DNA from: Pomphorhynchus laevis
Taxonomy: Eukaryota; Acanthocephala; Palaeacanthocephala; Echinorhynchida; Pomphorhynchidae
Reading direction: 5' to 3'
NCBI GenBank assembly: GCA_012934845.2
Contig: WNNJ02000169.1
Location: 1-64,000 of the forward strand
DNA: 64,000 nucleotides
Of this stretch, positions 31,057 through 43,355 are shown one piece after another. The notes below the pieces were generated by a model. That model ran no database searches, was not told where the DNA came from, and worked only from the letters and a program-made list of their open reading frames with translations. The first letter of the stretch is position 1. Every line of letters starts with the position of its first letter. The position numbers were made by a program, and so were the translations under genes.

Positions 31057-32965
31057 GAAAATATACGAGGTACAGGTCTCAGTGATTTGAAATGTAAATA
31101 AATTTAAGATAAATGCTTTTCGTTATTGATTTGAGGGCATCCCGAAATGCCACAACATTTTTAGTGTTTTTTTTGTAAAAATACAAATAAAGTAACTTTA
31201 ACATAGCAATTTAATATATTTAATATATTTAATAATTTAATATTTATCAATTTAATATATTAAAGACAATATCATTTAAAACAGAATATCTTTAATAATA
31301 AAAATGAAGAACTTTTGATTAACAATATTTTGAATTTGAGGGAATTATTAATTATAAAATTTTCAATCAGCTTCAGGACTTGCACAAATGATGGAATTAA
31401 AATGTTGATATTTTCATTTTGTCGGGGTTCTGAAATCGAATTCAAAAATTTCTCTTAAAGCTGGCGTTCTTGTCAACGCATATACGAATTCAGATTCGTC
31501 GATTACGGAATCTTGATTATAGTCCATATATTGTATAATGTGCTGTGCTTTTATTTTTGAGCCTAATGGACCTTTGCTATCCGGAATACCTCGGAGTTCA
31601 TATAGAGCTTTTAGAACGACTGTTAATTCCTTCAATGATATGGATCGGTTGTTATTGGTGTCGATCAAGCGAAATATGCATCTTGCTCTTAGACTGGGAT
31701 CCATTGTTGTATACAGAACATTAGGAAGGAAAAATTCATAGAAGGATATCCAATTCGAGTTATCTTCGTCGTAAAATTTGAATATAAGATCAGCTAATGG
31801 TCGTATATTAATACCTGGATATGCTTGCTGGTAAATTTCAATGAAATTCTTCTTCGACAATTTTCCAACTGGTGCGTGCTTTAAAAACTCTTGATGCCAT
31901 TGTCTGACCATACGAGGATCACAGCGGGCATAATAGCTAAGGGCATTTATAATTTCATCGCTTAATTCAGTAGAGGGCGGTGCTGATCGATCACGTATTC
32001 TGTTTAAAAAACTCATATTAATTTGATTTTATATCTAGTTGTGAACGCTCATTTTATCTACTCGTATAATTTTGGAAAGCATTTTGGCCAGCAAGTAATT
32101 ATCTAATGATGATTCATCTATTATACTCGTGTCAGGCTTTTTAATTTGCTCAAATAGGGAATAGTTTATAGTGATATAAGGTATACGCACCAGCGATTGC
32201 TATCACTTTACGTAAGTGCATATTTAAAGTGTGCGGTTACAACAGAAGTTTTTATTGATCTATAAAAATAAAATTCATTTAAATAACGACAAAATTCATT
32301 AAAAAATTCGAATATTTATCAACTTAAAAAATCATCTACAACATCAAATAACAAGTTGAAAGTGTATTCTACCTTTGGAAGAATACACTTTTGTATTCAC
32401 GAGAAACTCGTTAAGTAAATTTCATTAATGGTCCAGATGACAAATATATCAATAATATATATTAACTACATCCATAATTTATGATTTTTAATTTAAATGA
32501 CTCTCTCATAAAAGGCATATACGTATAATCATTGAAATACATGGACAAATATATTTTCCGGCTTTTAACTAAATGAAAATGCTTCAGCTCATTCACGTCC
32601 AGAGACATTCTGCTATTTGCGTTGTGGCCAAAACGCTCAATGCGTTTTCGCGGATCATTGACAAACGAATTTTCTGAAATAGGTAGAATTTTAAACGAAG
32701 GTATTTCGTCGTCTCTTGAGACGGTTTCTAATATCTCGATTGAGAGAGCGCAGACTCAACCAGGGCTCTAGACTTTTCGACTCCGAAGTGGAATAAATAA
32801 TGGAACTGGGATAAATCGCGGTATTTATGTCGCTTCTGTGTCTCTGCCGCAATGGCCGCTTCTCCTTGCTGTCCCGCGTGTGCGACGTTGCTAGCGACCA
32901 TAGTATCGACGCATGTTGCATTGCGCAGTAGACATTTGCTTAGGAACCCAGGAAAAACAGTCACT
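31057..32965. repeat. Segmental duplication, copy 1
   Basis: Matches 55747-57743 in the same orientation. It contains the EF-hand gene, its downstream AT-rich region (left, clearly diverged with indels), its upstream region (right) and part of an R2-like element. By eye the right 950 bp (32017-32965) differ from copy 2 at about three positions, whereas the 603-bp coding part differs at 14. The right boundary falls inside the R2-like remnant, which continues to about 33190 only in this copy, so this is likely the source locus. Confidence 0.93.
31414..32016 (-). CDS. EF-hand protein, neuronal calcium sensor-like, paralogue 1
   Basis: 200 residues. EF-hand loops: 83-94 (DEDNSNWISFYE), 119-130 (DTNNNRSISLKE) and 165-176 (DYNQDSVIDESE), each with acidic or polar residues at positions 1, 3, 5, 9 and Glu at 12, so three loops should bind Ca2+. 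The N-terminal part (WHQEFLKHAPVGKLSKKNFI) matches the degenerate first EF-hand of the recoverin/NCS family, including the F-x-K-x-x-P-x-G-x-L pattern. The usual N-terminal MG myristoylation signal is absent (MSFLNR). NCS proteins are Ca2+ switches acting on membrane receptors, channels or kinases; the exact subtype is not clear, and calcineurin-B/CHP-like is an alternative. Single exon. The ATG at 32016 is the first in frame. A near twin lies at 56192-56794. Confidence 0.85.
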   Translation of the reverse strand: MSFLNRIRDRSAPPSTELSDEIINALSYYARCDPRMVRQWHQEFLKHAPVGKLSKKNFIEIYQQAYPGINIRPLADLIFKFYDEDNSNWISFYEFFLPNVLYTTMDPSLRARCIFRLIDTNNNRSISLKELTVVLKALYELRGIPDSKGPLGSKIKAQHIIQYMDYNQDSVIDESEFVYALTRTPALREIFEFDFRTPTK

Positions 32966-33190
32966 GCGTTGAGTCAATGTTCATCTAGCTTGCGTAGATT
33001 GGGCGCTTCAGAATGTTAGGGGCGTTGACAATATCTAAAGCGCAGCTGATAACGCTAGTCATATAGGCGTGCCATGAATATCGACCCTTTAACTGTTAGC
33101 ATAATAAACCATATCTTCCCGTGTTGCCCACAATTGCGCCGCTATGCATTGGTGTGACGTACATATCAGGACTACACGACCACAACAAAA
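32592..33190 (-). pseudogene. R2-like-endonuclease element fragment
   Basis: Minus strand, in two frames: MTVFPGFLSKCLLRNATCVDT (32964 leftwards) aligns with VTIFPWREGKCLMWDATCVDT at 17600-17660, and ENALSVLATTQI aligns with GNAFSILATAP. To the right, to about 33190, lie the bases preceding RPDG in the family. Only the C-terminal endonuclease region remains. The catalytic D of WDATC is N here. Frame shifts occur. It lies upstream of the EF-hand gene on the same strand. Confidence 0.72.
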
Positions 33191-33224
33191 CAAAAATGTA
33201 AATCATGTGTCGAGAAGGTGTGAA

Positions 33225-34610
33225 CGGGGGAGGTGTTATAATGTGATAAACGAGGGAGCGCGGCGGACGTCGAGCGGGAGTTGATTACAAGCGAGTGGGA
33301 CGGCGATGAGGAAGGATCGGATACCATAGTTGTTGGAGTAATAGCGAGCGTGGAGTAAGAGGGTATGACGGGAATGCGGTAATAGCGAGATGGGGCGAGT
33401 GTAGTCTAAGAAAGGAAGGTTGATGAACGATGGGGAGCCGACAGCGATGAGACCAAAAGTTACGAGAAGAAGGCGAAGTTTGATGCGGATGTGGATGGTG
33501 GGCGAGGAGAATTGAGCAAGATATGTGCATGTGTGGTCGAAGCGACGGAGACGAAAGAGCACTCGAACGGCGGAGTTGATTATTAGTTGTAAGGGTAGGA
33601 TAATGGATTTTGGAGAATTGGCATAAAGGCTAAGGCAGTAATCGATTTTAGGTAAAAGAAGCGATGAAAGAAGAGACATACAAGAACGAAAGTCGATAAG
33701 GGAGCGGATACGGCGGATGCCACGTAGAATTAAGTTAGACGAGCGGACCTTGTCACGGACGAAGGGTTTAAGGGAAAGGTGATCATCGAATTGAAAGCCT
33801 AAGAAAGTAAGATTGTGTACTATGTGGATGATCGATGAGGCCAAAGATACAGTGGGAGGAGATATGCTTGGTTTACGGGGAAGGACCTACAACATTTTGG
33901 ACTTGTCGGGGTTTAGAACGAGATGAAGATTGGATAAACATTTGTAGATTCAAGAAATACAGTTGGAGGCAGAAATGTTGATATCGTGTATGCGATGTGC
34001 GGGTGCATGAGCATAGATGAGGATGTCATCGGCGTATTGCATGACGTTAAAGGAGTAAGGTTTGATAAACGGAGAGAGATCGCCAAGCAGAAAGAGAAAA
34101 GCAGGGCACATAGGACTGAACCTTGTTGGACTCCGCAAAAGATAGGGATGGGAGGGAGGATGATGAATTAGAACAGACGCGAAAGGAACGGTCGGATAGA
34201 TATGAGGCAAACCATGCTACGGAGGAGGAAGAAAAGCCGTAATCATAACGAAAGCGAGAAATGAGGACGGAGTGATCGACAATGTCGAAGGCGGAGGAGA
34301 GGTCGAGGGAGATGATAACACTATATAGAGCCTTGTCTCGAGAAATTAGTAAGTCGTTGAAAACTTTCATCAAGGCGATTTTTGTGGATTGATTAGATCG
34401 GAAAGCGGATTGGAAAGGAGGGTACAGATTGAATAAGGAGAGATAAGTGTTGATCTGTATTAAGATGAGGCGTTTTTAAGAGCTTAGAAAGAGTAGGAAG
34501 TAGTGAAATAAGGCGATAGCTGGAAGGAAGGGAAGGGTCGAGCGATTGTTTCTTAAGGAGGGGACGAACAATTGCGGATTTCCAGTGTGAAGGGAAAGTA
34601 AGTAGTTCTT
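33225..34610 (-). mobile_element. LINE family B 3' half (B2)
   Basis: 34393-34600 gives LLTFPSHWKSAIVRPLLKKQ and SYRLISLLPTLSKLL (RT fingers). 34047-34373 gives IISLDLSSAFDIVDHSVLIS. 33950-34210 includes FNVMQYADDILIYAHAP (palm). 33236-33844 gives the C-terminal part (NLTFLGFQFDDHLSLKPFVR, SSLLLPKIDYCLSLYANSPK). All align with ORF2 of copy B3 with three or four frame changes. The 5' half is missing, as expected for truncated target-primed copying. Confidence 0.9.
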
Positions 34611-35399
34611 TAATACTTAGTATTCGATGGTAATTCAACGTTTTGTTGTTTTTCAAATACAATTTCTTATATAATTTTCCTAATTCGGTATAATTAAAAA
34701 CAAACTTTTTGGCGAGCATTAGACGGTTTTAAAAATCGCTTTAAACAAAGTTTAAGATAAAGGTAAGACTTTAATATATGTTTCGAGAAAACCAAAATAC
34801 AACTAAAGTATCTACATTGAATGTATATTCGAAATAAGTGTTAATGCTAATATGACAATATATGAAATATAATATAGCAATCTATAAAATAAATTATATT
34901 TTTATATTAAGCAATTAATAAGATAGAGCAAAATAAAAAATGTCAAGCGTTAATATCATGGAATTTCTTATTTGCCAAAATAAAAAATCTGGGCTGCGAT
35001 TCTTAACTAATACGAATGTAAACACAGTCATCCACCTTAGACAAGCAAAGCATTCATGAATTTTTCAAGAATACGAAAACAATCGTTCATGAGAAGTTTG
35101 ATTGTTTGCTGTGGATAGAAATGATCATACGCTGTGAGAAACATTCGGGAATATTGATCGTGAATGAGTTATGAACATATTTCGACTTCGTAAGACGTGA
35201 TGTTGATGCGAAATACCATAACTTAAATATGTACATCTGTTATGAACGAATCTTCTCGAGAAATTGGCATTCCATATTAATAATAATTAAGATTTTATTA
35301 TATCACAAAAACAATAAGCAAAAGACATAAATGTCATAAATGTCAGTTAAGTTAAAGAGACAGTCATTTAAGCCAAAACCGCACTTATATCTTAAATTC
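34611..35399. other. Intergenic with a shared flank repeat
   Basis: AT-rich, no gene. 35208-35275 (gcgaaataccat, then gtacatctgttatgaacgaa) recurs in the same orientation at about 42848-42925, beyond the far end of the A3/A4 LINE block. Confidence 0.65.
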
Positions 35400-38300
35400 T
35401 TTTAATGCGCCTTCCCATTCTTTAAAGCCTCGAATCCAGGGGGATCTAAGTCTCAAACCGATCCAACACGCCGCCTTCCGACTAAACCACCCGGGGTCTT
35501 TCACCCCCGAAGGATCCAATCAGCGCGGACTATGCTGGGTAAACGAGAGACGAGGAGCTTAATAAACCTTAGCCTTTGCAATGGAGGAAGTCCTCTCGAA
35601 AAGAAAACTAATCCCGAGATAGCTCAGGTGCCCCAAATGCGCACATCGGCTTTCCCTTTCAACGACAGATGTTGAGCCCGTCACGCCCACCTAGCTTTCT
35701 TCAGAATACGTTTGAGTCTATCCGGGTCAGCTTTCGCCGACCAGTTCATCGAAACAGTGAACCTGGTCGGCGAAATACTGGGGTTCACCGAAACGGTGAA
35801 CCCCAGGTATTTTACTCGACTTATGAAGGTGGGGAGATGTTCAGAGGGAAATATGGAGGAGAGAGCAGAGAATGCTAATCTCTTTAGTTTTTGCTTTGAA
35901 GCAGGGGTACCATGAAAGACGATCACCTGCGATTTAGCAGAGTTTAAAATAATATTGGACTTGGGTAACAGGTCTTTTAATCTTAAAAACAAACGGCTGA
36001 TGTCCGAAATTACGTCTTTGCACCTGCGTCCAGAAAACAGGGCGGTGGTATCATCAGCATATACCACTAGACGTTGTTCGCGTTTAAATATTTTAAAGAG
36101 TTCAATGGAGGCAGCAAGGTACAAGATAGGAGAAAGAGGGGATCCTTGAGACACACCTGTAATAGGGTATAACTGACGCGCATCAGGGTCATCTTCATAA
36201 AAGAATCGGTTGGTGTACAGCAGTATATTCATCCTGTTAACGATTCTCGCAGGCAACCTGAGGTACCTGAGAGAAGAGATAACAAAGGGAATGGAGATGT
36301 GGTCAAATGCAGTGGAAAAATCAAGGAAAGCAGCCACAGCGAGTTGATGACTATTCTACTGACAAAACCGATGCACTTCACCAAATGATGAATAGACCAA
36401 GCGACCTTTGACGAACCCATGGAAATCAGGTGGGATTAAATTTCGCCTACTAAGATGATCGCGGATTCTACGCGCGAGCGCTTTTTCGTAAATCGATAAG
36501 AGCGAATTTTGAATCGATATGGGCCGCAGGTCTTTAGGACAAGAGACCGGATACTTTTTAGGTATAAAAATTCTCCTGATAATGTTGATGCCGGCCACAT
36601 CGGTTGGGGTGGCTAATAGCATTGTGACGGCCACCTCCCTTTCTATGTTCGGCTGTCAATAGCTGACAGAAACGAGAAGAGAGTGGAGCGACGGATTTGG
36701 AGGTGCCCGGAAGAGGCCCCCAGACTTTGAGAATATCTGTGACAGATAAGTCTCTACTCCTAAAGTCTCCCCAAGACAGGATTGGTTGCGGAGATTGCGT
36801 GGCTCCATAATTGTGTAGGGCTAGTGACTCCTCTAAAACTTTATCAAGACCTATACTACTAATCCAACACAATGTTCTATCCTTCCAACAGACAGACTTC
36901 TCCCTCTTGAATATCTTCCAGTAGGAAGACTGGGATGGATTAATGGAAGCAATGCTAGCCCTATCCTTACCCAGTTGTAACGTATATTTAGTGCTCTAAT
37001 ATTCGTTCGAAAGAACTTGCATGGTAGAAGCAGATATATTGGGGAGACGATGAAAATATGCTAATGTCTTGAGTTTTGTAGGAGTGGGACTGAAAATGCG
37101 ACCTTTATAGGTTGTCGAAATCAACGCGGTAGCTTGCGAAGAGAGGTAGGAATTAAATTGGGTTAAACTCTCATTACCAATTCGGGGGAAGCGTGGAATA
37201 GCTGCCCGGAAGAAAGCCACTCTGATCGGGTCAAAGTGGAATCTTCTACGAAGCAGCGTATCCTCCTCTATCCGTCAGGAAATTAGATAATGAGAGGTGG
37301 ATAGATGTTGCCGCGATTGCTCCGTGCAGAAGGGTTTTAACAACCACCTCTCGTGGAGCAGTAATAAGTCAAGGAAATAATTCGTTGATGTGCAAAGAAA
37401 GAAGGGGACCGATGGTTTGTGAATAAGATAACCGTTCTGGCTCAGCGGAGTGCTGCATTAATCCAACGACCAGTTCTGTCGTTGAAGTCACCTAGTACCA
37501 TATCATAACCGCTGTCAATTATCCAATCCAAGAGGTCACGGTTTTTGTGGATCTCACCTGGACGGATGTAGACATTGGCAAGACTGAGGCGTTTACCGTT
37601 CTTACATAGTGAAACTACTAAAACAAGAAAGGGCTGGACAAGAATAATTTTAAAGGAGGGAGGATCTTAAGGTGCATTTAACTAAGGTCAATAGTCCTTG
37701 AGATGAAGAAGAGTAGGCGGGTTTATGTACAGAGTATGGTAAGAACAGATATTCTTTGGGATAAATCGAGTAATGTCCTGGGGGAGACGGATAGACCGCG
37801 TCTCCTGAAGGACTATAACATCTGCATCTCTACCGGAGAGCAGTGAAAAAGGCTCACGAGTACTCTGCATTGTGATGGATTAGTTGGATGGGGGATTGCC
37901 AACCTAGACGGAACTAGGTGCAGGAGGGTTCCCCCACTAGCTCCATCCGGGGTCGGTACTTGCCCCTGTCAATGTCTTCATTTCCCCGTTTGCTCTTCAG
38001 GAGCTTCCTGATTTTGATTAGGGGGCTGCATGGGCCTAGCCCACTTTTTTCGAAACAGGATTGATCGATGAAGCTGGCACAGTCGGATTGATATTGACGG
38101 CCCCAATGTTTATTTGAATCAAGTTTTTAAGCCTTTTGTGTGATGCCTCGATCTTCAAATCCATTATTCTTGAAATTTCAGAGTCACTCATTTTTGGTGG
38201 AGTAGCGCTAGCGGAAAAGGTGGAGGACGACTTGGCCGGCCGTCGAATTGATCTTTGTATGATTTTAAACTTAGGCAACTTCTCCTCTAAGCCGGATGGC

Positions 38301-38892
38301 TCTCCCCACAGTTGGTACATGATGGGAGACTTGCAGGATTCGTTGGACGAGAGAGAAGTAAATGTGAGGGAACCACACACCTCACATGTAGGCATCCTAC
38401 CGCAGTAAGATGCCCAGTATTCCCATTTATGGCATCGACTGCAGGAGGGATATGTGAACTCATCAATCTTCGCGATTGAGAAGTGAAGGTTGAAGCCCAT
38501 GAATGGGTTTAATGAAGATTTGGAGATAACCTCTGCCCTGCCCACGGTGGAGGAGCAGAAACCCACCTGGATAGGGTGGCCATCCCTACCCAATATCTGT
38601 CCAAAGTTGGTGAGCTGGAATTGATCCATAAGGGCCTTTTTATCAGCATCATCAAGTGAACAGGGAAGATTGTTAATTTTCAAGGAAGCCATTATTAGCT
38701 TAATCAAAATCTCTCATTGTTCTTTGAGATTTTTACCAAAATATTCAGAATAAGTGGATAATAAATCAGCAGATATAAAGGATATTTTAATTTCACCAGG
38801 GAATAGTTTAATCTTGTGAAATAGAACACGATTCTTATAAGTTTTGACAAAATCGCGAATGAAAGATTGTATAATCGTTAAGATTATACATC
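35400..38892 (-). mobile_element. LINE family A copy A3, near full length
   Basis: Order from 5' (right) to 3' (left). ORF1 38036-38870. Endonuclease from about 37870 down to 37330, broken (SGRDADVIVLQETRSIRLPQ at 37688-37870). Linker 36996-37220 and 36558-36872. RT fingers 36356-36634 (SCPKDLRPISIQNSLLSIYE). Palm and thumb 35681-36337 (AAFLDFSTAFDHISIPFVIS, GVSQGSPLSPILYLAASIEL, LVVYADDTTALF). C terminus and 3' UTR to about 35400. Near 35760-35800 a 34-bp segment (gttcaccgaaacggtgaac) is duplicated. Jockey/I-type, with at least five breaks. Confidence 0.9.
38036..38870 (-). pseudogene. LINE-A ORF1 (zinc-knuckle RNA-binding protein)
   Basis: The open part (38036-38707) encodes MASLKINNLPCSLDDADKKA from its tenth or so residue, ILGRDGHPIQVGFCSS, two linked CCHC-like knuckles (YPSCSRCHKWEYWASYCGR then CEVCG) and a Lys/Ser-rich tail ending in PVSKKVG. 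Upstream sequence to about 38870 still reads as family (KLFPGEIKISFISADLLSTY) but with a stop near 38725. ORF1 proteins of such LINEs coat element RNA. It is matched by fragments at 24662-25020 and 45444-45635. Confidence 0.75.
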
Positions 38893-39582
38893 GTGAAGAA
38901 CGGTAAACGCCACAGTCTTGCCATTGTCTACATCCGTCCAGGTGAGATCCACAAAAACCGTGACCTCTTGGATTGGATAATTGACAGCGGTTATGATATG
39001 GTACTAGGTGACTTCAACGACAGAACTGGTCGTTGGATTAATTCAGCACTCCGCTGAGCCAGAACGGTTATCTTATTCACAAACCATCGGTCCCCTTCTT
39101 TCTTTGCACATCAACGAATTCTTTCCTTGACTTATTACTGCTCCACGAGAGGTGGTTGTTAAAACCCTTCTGCACGGAGCAATCGCGGCAACATCTATCC
39201 ACCTCTCATTATCTAATTTCCTGACGGATAGAGGAGGATACGCTGCTTCGTAGAAGATTCCACTTTGACCCGATCAGAGTGGCTTTCTTCCGGGCAGCTA
39301 TTCCACGCTTCCCCCGAATTGGTAATGAGAGTTTAACCCAATTTAATTCCTACCTCTCTTCGCAAGCTACCGCGTTGATTTCGACAACCTATAAAGGTCG
39401 CATTTTCAGTCCCACTCCTACAAAACTCAAGACATTAGCATATTTTAATCGTCTCCCCAATATATCTGCTTCTACCAGGCAAGTTCTTTCGAATGAATAT
39501 TAGAGCACTAAATATACGTTACAACTGGGTAAGGATAGGGCTTGGATTAGTAGTATAGGTCTTGATAAATCTTTAGAGGAGT
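38893..39582 (+). repeat. Inverted copy of A3 endonuclease-linker segment
   Basis: Nearly identical, on the opposite strand, to about 36846-37602 of A3, with an internal deletion of roughly 70 bp. 39279-39503 encodes the same MAFFRAAIPRFPRIGNES peptide as 36996-37220, with only two residue differences. It is wedged between the 5' end of A3 and the ORF1 end of A4, so A3 forms a fold-back with its own part. Confidence 0.92.
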
Positions 39583-42500
39583 AACCATCCCTGGTTCGTA
39601 TCTGCGGAGTATGCTCCATGGACTGCTGCAGCTCATTACTAAAAGGGGAGAAATGTGTGGTTTCTCCCAAATGCGCGAACTGTAAAGGGGACCACCCTGC
39701 CTGGTCTAGAAAGTGCCCCTTTTTCAAAAAATACAGGAATGTTCACGTGTCTCCACCTGTTACTCCTAACAGACTGTCGGCTGCCATTGCAGCCATTCCG
39801 GTGAAACGTATGTCAGACAAGGATATTATACACCTTCTGGATTCCTACAAAAGATCTACTAAAATGGACATGGAGAAACTTATATCTAGCATGCTTGCAA
39901 CACTTTTTACAGCTCCTGAAATTTCATCGCCGGTCGTTCGAGTATCGAAGAAATCGCAGAAAAGAGGTGGAGCCACTCACTCTGTTCCTTCATTGAACAT
40001 TGGAAAATTACTACAACAAGCCACCAAGGGAAGTGAAGATAATGCCCGTGGGCAAGTGCACACCTTGGACAGCGTCAGTGGTGGAGGGGGTAACCCCTCC
40101 ACCCCTGGCTTTGTCTAGGGATGTGGCAATTCCATACAGCTGACATAATACAACGCAGGGTACTCGAGAGCCTTTATCACTGAATATTCTTCAGTGGAAT
40201 TTGGGAGGAGCTTCTGCCCTTAGACTTTTATCTGGTAGACATGCGGATGTTATAGTACTTCAGGAGACGCGGTCTATCCGTATCCCCCATGACATTATTC
40301 GATTCATCCCTAAGCACATTTGTTCCCACTGTACTCCATACATAACCCCTCCTCACTCATCTTCATCTCAAGGACTCTTGACATTAGTTAAATGTTCTTT
40401 AAGATCCTCCCTCCTTTTAAATTATTCTTGTCCAGCCCTTTCTTGTTTAGTAGTTTCACTCAGTAAGAACGGTAAACGCCTTAGTCTAGCCAATGTCTAC
40501 ATCCGTCTAGGAGAGATTCACAAGAACCGTGACCTCCTGGATAGAATTATCGACAGCGGTTACGACATGGTAGTAGGTGACTTCAACGACAGAACTAGTC
40601 GTTGGATTAATGCAGTACTCCGCAGAGCCAGGAACGGTTATCATATTTATAAACCACCGTCACCCACCTTTCATTGCACATCAACGAATCCACTCCTCGA
40701 TTTATTACTGCTCCATGAGAAGTGGTTGCTAAAATCCTTCTGTACGGAGCAGTCGCGGCAACATATATACACCTCTCATTATCTAATTCGCTGGCGGATA
40801 GAAGAGGATACGCTGCTTCGAAGGAGATTCCACTTTGACCCTATCAGAGTTGCTTTCTTTCAGGCTGCTATCCAACGCTTCCCCCGAATTGGTAATGAGA
40901 GTTTAACAGAATTTAATTCCTACCTCTCCTCGCAAGCCACCGCATTGCTTACTACAACCTATAAAGGTCTTATTTTCAGACAAACTCCGACAAAACTAAA
41001 GACCTTATCATATTTGCTCCATATCCCCAATCTCTCTGCGTCTGCCAAGCAAGTTCTCTCGAAGGAATATTGGAGCACTAGATATAGGTTCCAACTGGGT
41101 AGAGATAAGGTTAGCATTGCTTCCCTTAATCCATCCCAGTCTTCCTTTTGGAAGATATTCAAGAAGGAGAAGTTTGTTTGTTGGAAGGATAGGGCTTTGG
41201 GCTGGATCGGTAGTATAGGCCTTGATCAAGTTTTGGAGGAGTCACTAGCCCTACACAATTATGGAGCCACGCAATCTCCGCAACCAATCCCCTCCTGGGG
41301 AGACTTTAGAAGTAGATACTTATTTGTCACAGATATTCTCAATGCCTGGTGGCCTCTTCCGCGCACCTCCAAATCTGTTGCTCCACTCTTTTCTTGTGTC
41401 TGTCAGCTATTGACAGCTGATCAAAGAAGGGAGGTGGCCGTCACAATGCTATTAGCCACCCCATCCGATGTGGCCGGCATCAACATTATCAGGAGAATTT
41501 TTACCTAAAATGTATCCTGTCTCTTGTCCTAAAGACCTGCGGCCCATATCGATTCAAAATTCGCTCGTATCGATTTACGAAAAAGCGCTTGCGCGTAGAA
41601 TCCGCGATTATCTAATTAGGCGAAATTTAATCACACCTGATTTCCATGGGTTTGTCAAAGGTCGCTGGGTCCATTCACCAGTTGGTGGAGTGCATCTGTT
41701 TTGTTAAGAGAACAGTCCTCAGCTAGCTGTGGCTGTTTTCTTTGATTTTTCCGCTGCATTTGACCGCATCTCCATTCCCTTTGTTATCTCTTCTCTCAGG
41801 TACCTCGGGTTGCCTGCAATAATTGTTAACAGGGTGGAGATACTGCTGTACACCAAACGATTTTATTATGATGACGACCCTGATGCGCGTCAGTTTTACC
41901 CTATTTCAGGTGTTCCTCAAGGCTCTCCTCTCTCCTATCTTATATCTTGCTGCCTCTATCAATCTTTTCAAAATATTTAAACGCGAACAACGTCTAGTGG
42001 TTCACGCTGATGACACCACTGCTCTGTTCTCTTGACGCAGGGTCAAAGACGTAGTCTCGGACATCAGCCGTTTCCTTTTAAGATTAAAAGATCAGTTGCC
42101 CAGGTCCAACCTTGTTCTAAACTTCGCCAAATCACAGGTGGTTGTGTTGCATTGCTCCCTTGCGACGAAGCAAAAACTTAAGAGATTAGCACTCTCTGCG
42201 CTTTCCTCCGTATTTTCCTCTGAACCACTCCCTACCTTCACAAGTCGAGTAAAATACTTGGGGTTCGCCGTTTCGGTTAACTAATCGGCGAAAGCCGACC
42301 TGGATAGATTCAAACGTATCCTAAAGAGAGCTAGGTGTGCTCTGAAACGGGCCCAGCATCTGTCGTTGAAAGGGAAAACCGAGGTGCGCCTTTGGGGCAC
42401 CTGGGCTATCTCGGGATTAGTCTTCTTTTCGAGAGGACTTCCGCAGAGCAAAGGCTAAGGTTCCTAAAGCTTTTCGTCGCTCGTTTACCCAACATTGTAT

Positions 42501-42750
42501 GCACCGATTGGATTATTCGGGGGTGAATGACCCCAGGTGTTTCAATCGGAAATCGGCATGTTGGATTGGTGAAGGGCTCAGATCCCCACGGATTTGTGGC
42601 CTACATAATGGTGAAAACTTTGGTTACGAAGATTATGGAGATTATGAATATTTCATTTGTTTGATTTCACTTTTTATTTATAATTTATTTATCCTTGTTA
42701 AGTTATGTTAACCTGTTTTTGTATTAAGAAAATCTTTATTATTACACTTA
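39583..42750 (+). mobile_element. LINE family A copy A4
   Basis: 39585-40118 is the ORF1 end with a Cys-rich knuckle array (CVVSPKCANCKGDHPAWSRK) and a basic tail. 40201-41508 (435 aa) is an open endonuclease plus linker. 41468-41707 carries RT fingers (SCPKDLRPISIQNSLVSIYE). 41729-42035 is the palm (FFDFSAAFDRISIPFVISSL, GVPQGSPLS, LVVHADDTTALFS), where YADD has become HADD. 42096-42526 is the thumb and C terminus. The 3' UTR ends near 42750 in gtattaagaaaatctttatt. ORF1 and ORF2 are about 60 bases apart. Four or more frameshifts or stops after 41500. Confidence 0.92.
40201..41508 (+). pseudogene. LINE-A ORF2 N-terminal part, apurinic endonuclease
   Basis: Longest open stretch of family A. 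Residues about 10-30 (SGRHADVIVLQETRSI) carry the QET motif of APE-type endonucleases. The central part has LANVYIRLGE and DMVVGDFNDRTSRWINAVLR (GDFN motif). A linker follows (RRRFHFDPIRVAFFQAAIQR), then DFRSRYLFVTDIL and the start of the RT fingers. The ATG at 40201 is not certain as start. It breaks at 41508 just before KDLRPIS. Confidence 0.85.
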
Positions 42751-43355
42751 AAGATAGAATATTTAAGTTAAAACCAGATAATTCTAAACAATTGACTATC
42801 GATTTCGTAAAGGTTGAAATACGTGAAGAGATGATTTATTTTGCTGACAATACCTCAGAGAAATACCATATATGATGTACATCTGTTATGAACGAATCTT
42901 CTCGGGGAATTGACATTTTAAAGATCCTCGTAACAGCTAATGGTGCCAAGCATAGCTCATGAGAAGATGACTAATGACATCACATAAGTTCAATATTAAA
43001 TCACTGTTATCAGAGCAAACAAACAAAAATCCCGATATTACTACTTTGAAGATAAATAAACCTTTTTGTCATCATATACTATGCTATTGCATATCATATA
43101 AATTGTTGAGGCCTCTACCACAATAATTAAAAAGATCAAAGAACTGTAAGCGGTATTAAATTTTATGAGGTTTCCAGATAGGATGAAACTGGAGGAACTA
43201 AACCTCCACATTTTTTATGGATCGACATTATTAAATTGGAAATGCAGCTGATTGAATTTTAAAGTAGCTCATCTTATAAGGAGGAATTATTTGATCCTAA
43301 ATGTTACTTCAAAATAATTAAGAAATAACTAGATCAATATTTTATAATACCAGAA
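42751..43355. other. Intergenic
   Basis: AT-rich, no gene. 42848-42925 is a direct repeat of 35208-35275. The rest is not recognised. Confidence 0.6.

Noticed and set aside
31538-31741. 67-codon plus-strand ORF, repeated exactly at 56316
   Set aside because: Antisense to the EF-hand genes; its conservation is explained by them.
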